Source of the DNA: Monocercomonoides exilis
Lineage: Eukaryota; Preaxostyla; Oxymonadida; Polymastigidae
Length of the DNA: 64,000 nucleotides
NCBI GenBank assembly: GCA_001643675.2
Contig: LSRY02000038.1
Span: forward strand, 537,001 to 601,000
Reading direction: 5' to 3'
Shown piece after piece: positions 34,194 to 45,750 of this stretch. The position numbers and the translations under genes were made by a program. Each line of letters starts with the position of its first letter. Position 1 is the stretch's first letter. Below the pieces are notes generated by a model, which saw nothing but the letters and a program-made list of their open reading frames with translations, was not told where the DNA came from and did no database searches.

Positions 34194-34771
34194 ACAATAA
34201 AAAATCAAAACCAATTTTGGATGACTTGTTTGCATTAATAAAGCAATAATATTCACAAATAAAATGAAACAAAAATAAAAAATTTTGAAAAATTTTTGAA
34301 ATTTTTGATCATAAAAAATACAAATTATTATTAATGGCGCCACTAAGAATACCATGATCTATTTTGCTCAGTGTGAATAAATAACGATAATAAACATGTC
34401 TGATGCTTTTTTTTGAAAATCTGTTAGTGGAAAAAGTTGGTAATAATTTGTTTTTCAACATATTTTTTATTTGGGATGAAGTGTTGTATGAAATGAATTG
34501 TTTCCCATGCACTGTCTTCGAAGATTTTTCTTATTATTCTACAGTTATTCTATATATTTAATATGTGAGAACGTTTGACATATAACGACAAAGCTGCATA
34601 AAAGGTTTGGAACAAATCGTTGTAATTTTTCATTAATTCAAGAATTTTGACCTATTTGTTTAGAAACCAGTCTTTCTATTTGACTCATCGACAATTTTTG
34701 ATGATACAAACAGAAAGACTATTCAATGTGACTTTGATAACTGTCGTTCATTTTTGACAAAGTTTGTTTTT
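34194..34771 (-). repeat. Right inverted repeat of the USP transposon
   Basis: Mirror copy of 28569-29147, with a few mismatches only near the inner edge. Confidence 0.85.
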
Positions 34772-36353
34772 ATTATCAGTTTGTTACACATAATAAAAAA
34801 TGCATGCTTTTTATTTTGAATAAAATTTTGAACAATCAACTTTGAACTTGCTCTTATTCTCACTAACCAACATTTTTTAGAGGGATTTGCTTGTTGATTT
34901 CAACGACAATTTTGTTTGTGTCTTCATTGGTGATCTGCAGCGAATCGCCTGTCGAACAACATAGGCTTTAATAAGTGAGAATACTTAAGTTTTTTGTTCA
35001 TTTGAACCCATTCAATAAAATTACCAATAATCTCTACATAAAATGTTATGAAAGAGCGATTTTTCATTTGATGCTGTTTGTTGATTTTTTATTTTTTTGA
35101 TAATATTGCTTTTATCTCATTTCTTGTTAATCAAATTGATCTTTTTCAATATTTTATTTCAATAAATACAATCAATTTGTTTCAAAACATAAGTCAATTC
35201 CTCATCTTATAATTTTTTCAATCAGTTTTGATTGAGAAGAATGTGCAATGTATCTTTTCAATGGGCTCTTTCCAGCATTTCTGTTGCCATTGGAAATAGA
35301 GCAGATAAAAAAGATTGAACTGGGAACCAAATACACCGCCTTTTCTGCTACCACTGTAATCTCTGTGATACAGCTGACTGTTCATCCCCTATACATCCAG
35401 ACTTCCTCTTCTCACCAACCACAAAACATTTCATCTTTTTGTCGTCAATGTCTTCTTCTTCTTCTTCTTCCTTTCATATCTGTCGTCCACAAACCGCTTT
35501 ATAGTTTTTATGATCGAAAAAGTCGAATGCACATCACAAAAAGCAGAAATTCTCTCCTCATTCAAACAAAAGACCTCCTCTTTTCACTGACACTCCATTT
35601 CTTTTGTTAATAACACTCCATTCAGATTCTTCTGAACTTCTTCTAATCTTCCTCTCAATAGTTCCATTTGGTATCGACACTTCGTATTAGCTCCCACAAA
35701 ATGCTCTCTTTCATATATCAACTCTTTTTATGGCATCTCTTTCATGGACTTCATCGCAACAACAACCAAAGCTGCCAAATGTTCGCACATCACATTCTAT
35801 AACAGATCTTCAACATCTTCCAACTCATCACAACGTTCTTCTTCTTTTTTGATGTCCTCCTCCTGCAGAATGGGACATCAATAAACAGATCGCTCAATTC
35901 TGCGCATCGTATTCATATGCCTTCACGCCTGAAGCGCATTCCTCAATCAATAACGTTGTCTCTTCATTCCTCTCTCCAAGCTTTGCACCACCACTGCTGT
36001 GCATTTCAAGTTCATGTATTTAATAACAAAAATACAACAGACAGAAAAATGGAGTCTTTTGCATCATTTTTCTTTTATTACTAACAGCAGCGTCGGATGA
36101 TAAGTTGAAGAAATTGTTGTTCCATATGATAAATTCATTATTGACTAAGAGGTTAGATAATGAAAGATAATGTCAGAGAAAGAGAGAAAAAGTGAAAAAG
36201 AAGGAAGAGTAGTTGAGAAGACCGAAGATGAAGACAAAGAGATGTTTACGAATCAATGCAGATAAAATACCATTTTCTTCTTCTATTTCTATATCTATTT
36301 CTGTTTTATCTTCTTTTCCTTCTCTTTTTTAATGTTCTATCTCACTCACTGGA
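34772..36353. other. Intergenic stretch, no supported gene
   Basis: A 10-bp inverted repeat TATTCTCACT/AGTGAGAATA occurs at about 34855 and 34974. A 120-codon frame at 35248-35610 is Ser/Leu-rich without motifs. Toward 35700-36000 the sequence keeps some coding-like composition but is broken, and I cannot assign it. Confidence 0.35.
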
Positions 36354-39300
36354 ATGGATTCAGATACTGGCAGATATATAGATACAGAATTTGACTCAGA
36401 ACTGTCTTTTCTTTATTCGATTGAACGGACAACGTCTTATGAAGATAGAACAGAAGGAAGCGGTTGTGAAAAAGAAGATGGTGAAAATGGCGAAGAAGGA
36501 AATGAAAAAGAAGATGATTGTTTTATCTCAACTTCTTCTTCTTCTTCTTCTTCTTCTTTTGATTCTTCAACATCGTCATCAAAAACAGCAGAAGTCGAAT
36601 TCTTCAAGAAAGAAAAAATAGAAAACGATTCATCTTCGTCTTCATCTTCCTCTTCATCCGAACAGTCAGAAGTGAGTTCATCACAAGAAATAGCAGAAAA
36701 AAGCAGAAATTGATGAAATCATCGAAGGCTTCAAAAGAAAACATGCGCCACGTCTACCTCTTCCTGTGATCCTTCCGCCTCAAGAAGCAACTCTTCAGAA
36801 TCCGTCTTAGGTGCTTCGAAGTCAAAGACAGAGAAAAAGCAATCAAAATTCAACACAAACCTTTTTGACACATTCGATTGCTGGCATCGGCACAGGAAGA
36901 GGAACATCTCCTTCTTCAATGAAAAATAAATCTTTTCTTTCTCTTCCTTAATCATCTCCTTCTCCCTCTCCTTCAACTTCCTCTTCCTCCTCTTCATATT
37001 CCTCATCTTCTCCTGCAGTGACTGACTTCTTTCTCCACCATAAACCACCGCATCGTTCTGAGATTGCTATGGCTCGCCGCATAAGAGCAATGCATCCTCT
37101 CCTCCGCCGACGCTATCTCAACCGCTGCGCGCAAGTTGCTTCTGCTTCATGTTCACCGTGCTCTTCTTAATCTACTTCTTCCTCCTCGTTTCTTCGCTCT
37201 TCCAGAAACAGAATTCCGACAGGCAAAGAGCAGCAGATAAAGAGGATGAAGCAACAGCTCAGAGGAAGAAGGAAAAGGCAATATTTTGTTTTCCCACCAG
37301 ATGTGTTTGAGGCGCTGCCGCTGTTTGCAGAATTTCGGATGGTGGAGCGGAATGCTGAGAATCTGAAGAAGAGGAAGGGAGAAAGAGAGAGAGCGAAGGA
37401 AAGAGAGAGAGAAGCAAGGAACGAGAGAAGAGAGGAGAGAAGAATAAGAGAAATGAATCAAATGAGGAAGGTATTGAAGCCTGAAAATGATGAAAATAAC
37501 AATGATGAAGAAAATGATAATAAAACAAAAGCAGAAGAAAACGAGAGTTTATCATTGATGAGAAGAAATTCTTTGAAGGAATCGAAGAAAAAGTAAGAAA
37601 CTGAATGCCTTTCTGTCAGCTCCATCATCAATGATGAAGAACAACGAAAAGAGAAGAGACACAAACAGAGAGAAAAAAAGAGATTGATGCGAAAGTGTTT
37701 CCAGGCACTTGAGTTTCAACGTGATTCTGTTGTGAATGAAGTGCTTTTGATGTTCAGACAAAACAAGCCGATTTCTCCAGCACCGATAGAAGACTCGATA
37801 AAAAGACCAGGAATTAATGAAAATGCTGCAAAAAGTGAGGGTGATGATAAAGAAGATGAGAAAAAAGAGAAAGAAGTCAATAATCCTGTGAATGCAGATG
37901 GAAACAAGGAAGAAGAGAAAGGATATGAAGAAAACAATAAAGATGCGACGAAAAAGGATATGATGATTCAAACAACGATGAAAACGAAGAAGTGAAATTG
38001 GAGGATTCAATGAACAACACCAAAGAAGCTGTTTCTAAAGCAATGAAAATAAAACGGAAGCAGAAAAGAAAACCAATGCAAAAGAGTCCATAACAAACAA
38101 AAAAGAAGAAACACATTCCGAAGAGCCTTAATGAGAGCCTTTTTCATAGGAGAAGCAGCAAAAACAACTCCCTTTCCCCCACCTTCACCTTCACATTCTC
38201 CTCAACCTAAACAACATTCTTCAGCAAGAGATGCCTTTGCAACGATACACTTTGCACGAGGGAAGCGAAAGGAAGGCGGATGGAGATGGAGAGAGGAGAT
38301 GTTGGTGCAGCAACAATGCTACTGTCACCTGCTGTTGGAGGAGGAGGAATTGGAGGAGGAGGAGGAGGGGTGAAGTTTGGTGTGATGGGAATGAAGGATT
38401 TGAACAAAGAAGTGACAAGGGCGATGCAAGATGAGTTTCAGAATGAGAAAGTGAAAGAGAACGATGAAGAAGCGAAGATCACATTTAATAGGGTCAGAAA
38501 TTAATCGGTGCCCAAAAAATTAATCGGGACCTAAATTTTCTGGCTCACAGGAGCACTTTCAGTAAAAAATAAATAATAGGAAACCTTTTTTAAACTTTTA
38601 TATACTATGCCAGAAAATATTTTTTATTTTTTTTATTTCTGTAAATAGATCTGGAATTTTTTGTTTTATTTTTCTGATCAAAGACTTGCTCATATTTTCA
38701 CGAGCTTTTTGTTTTGAGTGTTTTGAGTTATATCATTGTTTATAAACTTGACTTTTTAATGTTTTTGGTTATTTTATATTATTAAACACTTCGTTTTTTT
38801 ATTATTTTTTCCATTTCACTAAATTTCAACAAATTGAAGAATACATTCGAATAAATATGTTTTTTCGTTAATTCAAAAGGGAAAATATGAAAACTATCAA
38901 TTAACAAAGGTATTCAAAAGGATGAAAATCTTTTGTTTTTTATGAACGAGATTTTTTTTCAAAAAAACACGTTTTTATGTATTTTTGCATTTTTTGCTTC
39001 AAATCACATTCTTTCATTTCAAAATCTTTGCAACGCACATAACAATCATTTTTTCAACTTCTCTTTAACACGAAAAATCATGATAATTTCAAACTCTGCT
39101 CTTGTTTCCAATTTTGTCAAAAAATCATGAAATGGAAAAAATAATAAAAAAACGAAGTGTTTAATAATATAAAATAACCAAAAACATTAAAAAGTCAAGT
39201 TTATAAACAATGATATAACTCAAAACACTCAAAACAAAAAGCTCGTGAAAATATGAGCAAGTCTTTGATCAGAAAAATAAAACAAAAAATTCCAGATCTA

Positions 39301-40110
39301 TTTACAGAAATAAAAAAAATAAAAAATATTTTCTGGCATAGTATATAAAAGTTTAAAAAAGGTTTCCTATTATTTATTTTTTACTGAAAGTGCTCCTGTG
39401 AGCCAGAAAATTTAGGTCCCGATAAAAAAAAGAGGATATGATAAATTACTGACCCTACATTGGAATCTGATGATCAGAGAGAAAACCTGCTTCGGCTGAT
39501 GAAACTGCAGGGGACACAGAAGAAGAAGAAGGAGAAAGAAGAGCAGAAGCACAGGAAAATGGAAAAAATGGCGAAGAAGATAGAGGAGAAAGACAAAAAT
39601 CTGTTTTGCAGCATCCAAAGAATATTATAAAAACATCTTGATACAAACCAGAAGGAGAACAAAATGGTAAGCGATGCACTGCAAGAGGCGAAAGAAAGCC
39701 AAAGTCCATTTTTGACAAGAGAGCGGTAATTGGACTGCATGTTGAATGATTTAGCTTATTCTGACCTGGAAGATTTGAGCGATGAATTGGATGTGCCTTG
39801 CCGTTATGTGCGTATCAAAAGCGAGGAAAACGGGCAATTTGTGTGGAAGATGCAAAAAGTGCCTGCGTATGCAACAGTTGAAGCGATGCAGACAAGAACG
39901 CAGCTGGATCTGATAAGTGCGCTGAAGAGTGGGCTGAGGCATAGCCGAGCGGAGCTGCGAAAAAAAGAGGAATGAAGTAGAAAGGCCGGTGGCCGGACAA
40001 AGAGGAAACAGAAGAAACACACAGAAAGTGAAGGAAAGGGGATGTGAAAGGATCACTGCTGCTGTTTCAGAAGGAGAAAGGGATAAGAACATTCAGTTAG
40101 AACAGCGTGC
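36354..40110 (+). pseudogene. Decayed acidic/coiled-coil coding region, split by a foldback element
   Basis: Plus-strand frames carry coherent protein pieces: an acidic Ser-rich part (36354-36713), then after a one-base slip EIDEIIEGFKRKHAPRLPLP (about 36700-36815). Next are a Lys/Glu/Arg coiled-coil part with MRKCFQALEFQRDSVVNEVL (37246-37995) and a Gly-rich part (38280-38480). The frame runs into the foldback element at 38490 in ...EEAKIT and resumes after 39456 as LESDDQRENLLRLMKLQ. It continues to LNDLAYSDLEDLSDELDVP (39730-39975). Numerous stops and indels separate the pieces, so it is most likely a pseudogene of a large charged protein I do not recognise. Parts of 36700-37050 also read plausibly on the minus strand. 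Confidence 0.4.
38490..39456 (+). mobile_element. 967-bp foldback element, copy A
   Basis: It starts AGGGTCAGAAATTAATCGG and ends ...TTACTGACCCT. Inverted arms of 296 bp (38523-38818 and 39128-39423) enclose a 309-bp loop (38819-39127). The outer 33 bp on each side differ, which gives the element a polarity. The YARNG-like end (TAGGG) recalls hAT elements, but a clean 8-bp duplication is not visible; ACATT occurs on both flanks. It interrupts a coding-like frame. No transposase is encoded. Confidence 0.85.
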
Positions 40111-41149
40111 CTGGGAGAAGAGATGAGCTATCGTTCTCAAAATTGGTATCTTTCTCCACTTTGCAGAATTCAATGGAGATGGATTTGATGAAGAAATATT
40201 CTGCACTCAATTTGGTTGCGCCTTTTGATTCAACAGCAGAATTTGACGCAAATTCAAACATTGCTCTTCATCCTCTTTCTCACTGAACTTCATCACTTGT
40301 CAATTCTTCCTTGTTTATGAACATCCAACAACAATCTTCTCCTTCTCTCTGAACATCTTTATCTCCTTCACTGCAATTTCAAGCTATCCATCCATCTTCA
40401 ACTAATTCAGCTATTCCAAGCCTCCTTCCGCTATCACTTCCTGCCTTAACTTCCTCGTCTCCTTCTTTTTCATTCAACTCCCCTCGAATTCATCGTCAGG
40501 CCTCATCTTTCATTTCTATTCAGAATCACAGATAATTATTTATTCTAATAATGAATAACAGCTGAAAGTTTATTACGACGGAAGCGATTCTCCACAAAGC
40601 AAAAAATAGTTTGCACGTTATCAACAACTGAATCAATTCTGGCCTTTTCATTTGGAAGCTGAAGCATATGAAGTGAAAAGGAAATGGTATAAAAGCAATT
40701 TTTGTTTGGAATGAATAAGTTTGAAAATATCCTTCGACTGATTACACATCTCCAAAATTACAGCGAATTGTTGAAAATGAAACGATGAGTGAGAAAAGCA
40801 ATTTTGAGGAAAAGGCTTAAGTGAAGAGAAATTATATGAATTCTAGCGCATATCTGAAAGATTGTTGGAATAAGAATATAGAATAAAATATTATCTGAAG
40901 AAAATTTCCAGATATGATTGAAGAAATGCTATTTGAAGAAAGGAAATAGACGATTCTTTAAAGCAACAAGTGGAATTTGCATTTGATGAAAAAAGAAATT
41001 TGAAGAAAGGAAGAAGAAATATTAATTTCTGAGAGGATGTTAAGGATTTTGATAAAATAAGTGGTGATATGGACTTCAAATGAAAACGCGATGAAAGTTC
41101 ATGAATGTTGATATTACATGGAATATATTCAAAATAAATGGAATGAAAT
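40111..41149. other. Degraded coding-like and AT-rich DNA
   Basis: About 40150-40290 still reads like plus-strand coding sequence (EFNGDGFDEEIFCTQFG) but is broken, and the rest has no frame of note. It is probably the decayed 3' continuation of the preceding pseudogene. Confidence 0.3.
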
Positions 41150-41339
41150 TACAAGGAGATTACAAAAATTACATCATTTCCTGTGATTTTTGTATCAACT
41201 GCGCTGGATGTGAGTGTTTGAGTTGGAACAAACGTTGAGGTGAGGACGGTGAGAGAGGCGTCTTGGAGGAGGGAAATGAAGCCGGTGAGGGCATACTCGA
41301 TGGTGGCACATGGGGTCTGTTGGGGTCTGCCACAGGCAT
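41150..41339 (-). pseudogene. Fragment of a pectin-lyase-like protein gene
   Basis: Read on the minus strand from 41339, the frame gives QQTPCATIEYALTGFISLLQ followed by LTSSAVDTKITG. This matches the module opening motif (NPCLTVKKAF, then a beta-strand repeat) of the surface protein at 10833-19259. It is cut at its 5' end by foldback copy B at 41340 and fades out toward 41150. It is a short remnant of another family member. Confidence 0.5.
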
Positions 41340-42306
41340 AGGGTCAGAAATTAATCGGTGCCCAAAAAATTAATCGGGACCTAAATTTTCTGGCTCACAG
41401 GAGCACTTTCAGTAAAAAATAAATAATAGGAAACCTTTTTTAAACTTTTATATACTATGCCAGAAAATATTTTTTATTTTTTTTATTTCTGTAAATAGAT
41501 CTGGAATTTTTTGTTTTATTTTTCTGATCAAAGACTTGCTCATATTTTCACGAGCTTTTTGTTTTGAGTGTTTTGAGTTATATCATTGTTTATAAACTTG
41601 ACTTTTTAATGTTTTTGGTTATTTTATATTATTAAACACTTCGTTTTTTTATTATTTTTTCCATTTCATGATTTTTTGACAAAATTGGAAACAAGAGCAG
41701 AGTTTGAAATTATCATGATTTTTCGTGTTAAAGAGAAGTTGAAAAAATGATTGTTATGTGCGTTGCAAAGATTTTGAAATGAAAGAATGTGATTTGAAGC
41801 AAAAAATGCAAAAATACATAAAAACGTGTTTTTTTGAAAAAAAATCTCGTTCATAAAAAACAAAAGATTTTCATCCTTTTGAATACCTTTGTTAATTGAT
41901 AGTTTTCATATTTTCCCTTTTGAATTAACGAAAAAACATATTTATTCGAATGTATTCTTCAATTTGTTGAAATTTAGTGAAATGGAAAAAATAATAAAAA
42001 AACGAAGTGTTTAATAATATAAAATAACCAAAAACATTAAAAAGTCAAGTTTATAAACAATGATATAACTCAAAACACTCAAAACAAAAAGCTCGTGAAA
42101 ATATGAGCAAGTCTTTGATCAGAAAAATAAAACAAAAAATTCCAGATCTATTTACAGAAATAAAAAAAATAAAAAATATTTTCTGGCATAGTATATAAAA
42201 GTTTAAAAAAGGTTTCCTATTATTTATTTTTTACTGAAAGTGCTCCTGTGAGCCAGAAAATTTAGGTCCCGATAAAAAAAAGAGGATATGATAAATTACT
42301 GACCCT
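41340..42306 (+). mobile_element. 967-bp foldback element, copy B, loop inverted
   Basis: It has the same length, the same left and right outer ends and the same arms (41373-41668 and 41978-42273) as copy A. Its 309-bp loop (41669-41977) is the reverse complement of the copy A loop. The outer polarity is unchanged, so this is an internal flip and not simply an insertion in the other direction. Confidence 0.9.
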
Positions 42307-43438
42307 AAGCATTAGTTCCTCTGTTAGAAACGATTTTATTCAAAGTGATAAAGATGATCCAGATATTGAACTTGACTTTATCCAATGTTTACTATTTCAT
42401 TTACGCTTGATGAATTCGATGAAACGAATAAAATGAATGGAAATTTGATGGACTTATAAAGGAAAGGGAAAAAATTGAATAATAACTATTATCAATAAAT
42501 TGGTTTCAATAGTTTTGTTTTCCTATCATTTTTTCTGTTCTTCTTATGAACTTTCTCTTTGCAATGTTTAATTTTGTCAATAATGAATTTTCAATTTTTT
42601 TTTCCTTTTGAAGTTTTATTTATTCGTTAAAAGTTAATTTGAATTAAACTTGATCAAAAAATTCTTTTTAATGAAAAAAGGTATGGATTTTTGTTTAAGA
42701 AAATTAAACAAATAAATGTTTTATCAATACATGCTAAATACTCATGAAAAATCAATTCTTGTTATCAGAATAAAAAAAACTATTTGATCAATAAATACCA
42801 CTATAGATTTTATATTTTCGATTTTTGATCTTTTTTTATGATTTCAAAAAAAATCACCCATATAAAATAATTGATTATTATTATTAAATTTAATATTTCA
42901 AATTGGAATTAAGTTTGTGATAAATATAAAGATTCTTCAAAAAGAATATTTTTTTGTTTCTTCACAAATTGTTGGACATTTTTCTTTTGAACAATCAGAA
43001 GCGTTCTCTTACCAGCTAATAAATTCAGAATTTTGGTCTTGTCTAATTTTATTCACCAGGAAAATGCGAGCACATTTGGAGTTCGGAAAATGCTTCATTC
43101 ACTTGCATCTTTCTTTTTAATAAACTATGTTAAAAAAGAAACATGGAGAAGCAAATTTTCGTTCAATTTTTATAATAGTATTATTATCTTTTTCTTTCAA
43201 ATGATCAAAGAAACCATAAGTATTGCATTATTGTTCGTTTTTTTAATCAGGTTTATTGCTTTGTATTTTCTCAATATTCTCATAGGTTGTTGTATATATT
43301 ATTATTATCATTAAATTCTCTGTAATTGATTAATGATTTTTCTTTCCGGTAGAAGATGTTTGTCAAAATATTCAATTTGGTCCATTTTTTTATGAACGTT
43401 CATGAATTTTTGTTTTCCGAGAGAAAGCATTTTAAAAA
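42307..43438. other. AT-rich intergenic stretch
   Basis: No supported gene. It contains an inverse copy of the ATGGGTGATTTTTTTTGA motif (about 42840-42875) also seen near 23296. The last few hundred bases presumably hold the promoter of the gene starting at 43439. Confidence 0.4.
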
Positions 43439-44116
43439 ATGAGTGTTTGCGATGATTGCAGAAGTGGAAGCGAGCGGAAAGAGATTGTACAGGTGGAAAT
43501 ATTCTCTCGTATGTGTATTTTTGATACAAATCATTGAAAGAGATAATTTTCACATTTCTGTTTTGAAGAAATGTTTGCAGAACTTGAAAAAAGCACTGAG
43601 AAGACTCAAATGCAAATTGTGGAGGAAATGAAAGACATGCTAGGAGAGATTGACAGAGAAAAACTGAAGTTTATTCTGAAAGTGGAGTTTTACAACGAAA
43701 TAGACAGAATGATCAGGGAAAAGAAAATATCTTTAGATAATTCCATTTCATTACTAAAGGAAATTGGATATGATAAAGTGCTAAATGGCATATTTAATGC
43801 AAGTTATAAGTTTTCTTTTTTAAGCAAAAGATTTGAGAAGATGATTATAGATGAAAATGAGAAGAAAAAAGGAAAAAATGAAAAGCTTTTGGTTGGTCTT
43901 TGTGAGAGCTATCTTCCACTTGCGGAATGCAGCTACGAAATGCCAAAGTCATTGCTTTCATCTTGCGTGCGCTGCCTGCTAACAGTTGCATTGGATAAAG
44001 ATGAAAACGATCAAACTAAAAAAGAAGTGGAAATGGCTTTATTAGCTCTTTCTTGCATAGACGCATTATTCGTTTGATTTTTTTTCTTCAAAAATTTCTA
44101 TATTTATTGAAATAAC

Positions 44117-44180
<64 letters not shown>

Positions 44181-45186
44181 ACAGAAAGTGAAGAAAGATT
44201 TGTATTTGAATGAGATGAAAGAGATAATGAAGCATCATCAGGAGCATCGCCATTTGACAAGAGCTGCATGTCAATTTGCTTGGCGGTTTTTGATCTTCCG
44301 ATATCAAAAGAAAGATGCTCTTGAAGAAATTCTTGTGAATGAGCTGAATTTCATTGGAGAAGCTGCAAGAGAAGTGGAAGAGCTGGTGAAATGTGTGGAT
44401 TGGAAGAGAGAGAAAGAAGAAAATGAAGGAAAAAGAGAAGAAAATAAAGAAAAAGAAAAAGAAAAAGAAATGAAGAAAAAAAGAAGAGAAATGAAGAAAG
44501 ATATATGCACTATAAAGGAATGGAGCAAAACAATTGAAAAGTTTTTTAACATTTGTTATTCGCACGACGAAGAATGCAGCAGACTCATTTCTTCTCTCAC
44601 ACATTGCTTCCAAGCAGCGAAAAAGCAATTTATTGATATTGCCAATGTGAATGTGAGGATTTTCAATGAAATTGCAGCGAATCATTCAGAAGGGAATGTA
44701 AAGGAGCTGATGGAGAACAACGTTTATGAGCAGGTTTTGAGGGAATTGCAGAGAAATACGATTAATTTAGATTATTTTGAGAATTGTGTGGTATTTGTTT
44801 CGATTGTTAAGAATAGAATCTGTGAAGAAGAAGAGGAAGAGAGAGAAAGAGAAAGAGAAGAGAGAGAAAGAGAAAGAAAGAAAGAAAGAAAAGAAGAAAA
44901 TGATGAAGAATGTGAAGAAGAATGTTTAGAAGAAGAAGAAGAAGAAGATGATGATGATGATGAAAAAAAAGAAAAAGAAGAAGAAGAAGACAAAGAAAAT
45001 GAAATGAATGATGAAAACAAAGCAGACAAAACCAAATTGAAGATGATGAAAAGAGAATTGTTCGAAAAACAAGAAGAAGAAGGTTTTGAGGATATCATCA
45101 TAAGCTCACGTCAAATTCTATTTGATTTGAAATATTCTATTGTGAATATTTCTGCTAATCCATCAGATTATTTGCTGAATATTTAA
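43439..45186 (+). CDS. Oxymonad-type helical family protein (copy B)
   Basis: Exons 43439-43508, 43569-44071 and 44185-45186 (TAA) join in frame to 524 aa. The first short exon gives MSVCDDCRSGSERKEIVQV. The core aligns with copy A: FYNEIDRMIREKKISLDN, LVGLCESYLPLAEC, EVEMALLALSCI, LNEMKEIMKHHQEHRHLTR, GEAAREVEELVKCVDWKRE and FEKQEEEGFEDII. A long Glu/Lys/Asp-rich insertion near the C-terminus (encoded at about 44820-45050) is absent from copy A. The second intron is mostly a TTA microsatellite. Function is unknown. From memory the family is expanded in Monocercomonoides and is helical. The preserved reading frame, splice sites and conserved C-terminal motif argue that this copy is intact. 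Confidence 0.85.
44119..44179 (+). repeat. (TTA)n microsatellite inside an intron
   Basis: About 20 uninterrupted TTA units make up more than half of the 113-bp intron 44072-44184 of the helical-family gene, ending just before the ACAG acceptor. Confidence 0.95.
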
Positions 45187-45315
45187 TTGTACAACTTTTT
45201 TATTTTTATTTATTTTTATTTAAACATATATATAAATTATTTTTATTTTTATTACAAAACACATTTCATCCTCCACTTTATTTACTATTTATATCTAATT
45301 TTTTTACAAAAAATG

Positions 45316-45440
45316 TTATTTTTATTTTTTATTTTTTATCTTTTATTTTTTATTTTTTATTTTTTATTTTTTATTTTTTATCTTTTATTTTTTATTATTT
45401 ATTTTTTTAATTTTTCATTTTTTATTTTATCATTTCAAAA
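45316..45440 (+). repeat. Tandem ATTTTTT-type repeat
   Basis: Imperfect units of about 7 bp (TATTTTT) repeat over about 120 bp downstream of the gene ending at 45186. The rest of 45187-45750 is AT-rich with no gene. Confidence 0.8.
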
Positions 45441-45750
45441 TTCAAACATTTTTATATTTATTTTTACAAACAATATTTTCTTTCTTTCTTTCCTTCCTTC
45501 TTTTAAATACATATTTGTGAATTGATTTGATATGATATTGGATGACTGTTGTTTTTATAATTTTTTTCTAATATGATTTGTGATAATCCAACTGTATTTG
45601 TGAAATCACCTTTGAAAGGAAAAATAGATAGCTTGTTGAGAAGTTAACTGCATTATCGTTCAGATAATTTGTTCAAAGCCGAACATCAAATGGAAAATGT
45701 TTCATTCTCCCATTATATAAAATTATTCTTTTTATGAAGTGATTCTGTCA

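Larger units (their letters stand above)
28569..34771 (+). mobile_element. 6.2-kb TIR transposon encoding a USP-transposase fusion
   Basis: It is bounded by inverted repeats of about 578 bp (28569-29147 and 34194-34771) that look nearly identical. Inside is one spliced gene (29328-33073) and a GC-rich, foldable stretch (about 33236-33369). The outermost matching bases are AAAACAAACTTTGTC. The AT-rich flanks do not give an unambiguous target duplication. One intact-looking gene with a transposase-like core makes it a candidate autonomous DNA transposon. I cannot place it in a named superfamily with confidence. Confidence 0.85.

Noticed and set aside
35248-35610. 120-codon Ser/Leu-rich frame
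   Set aside because: No recognisable domain and embedded in broken, coding-like DNA, so not supported as a gene.
38933-39130. 65-codon frame in the foldback loop, also at 41666-41863
   Set aside because: It exists in both copies only because the loops are copies. It is Phe/Asn/Ser-rich and too short to support as a gene.
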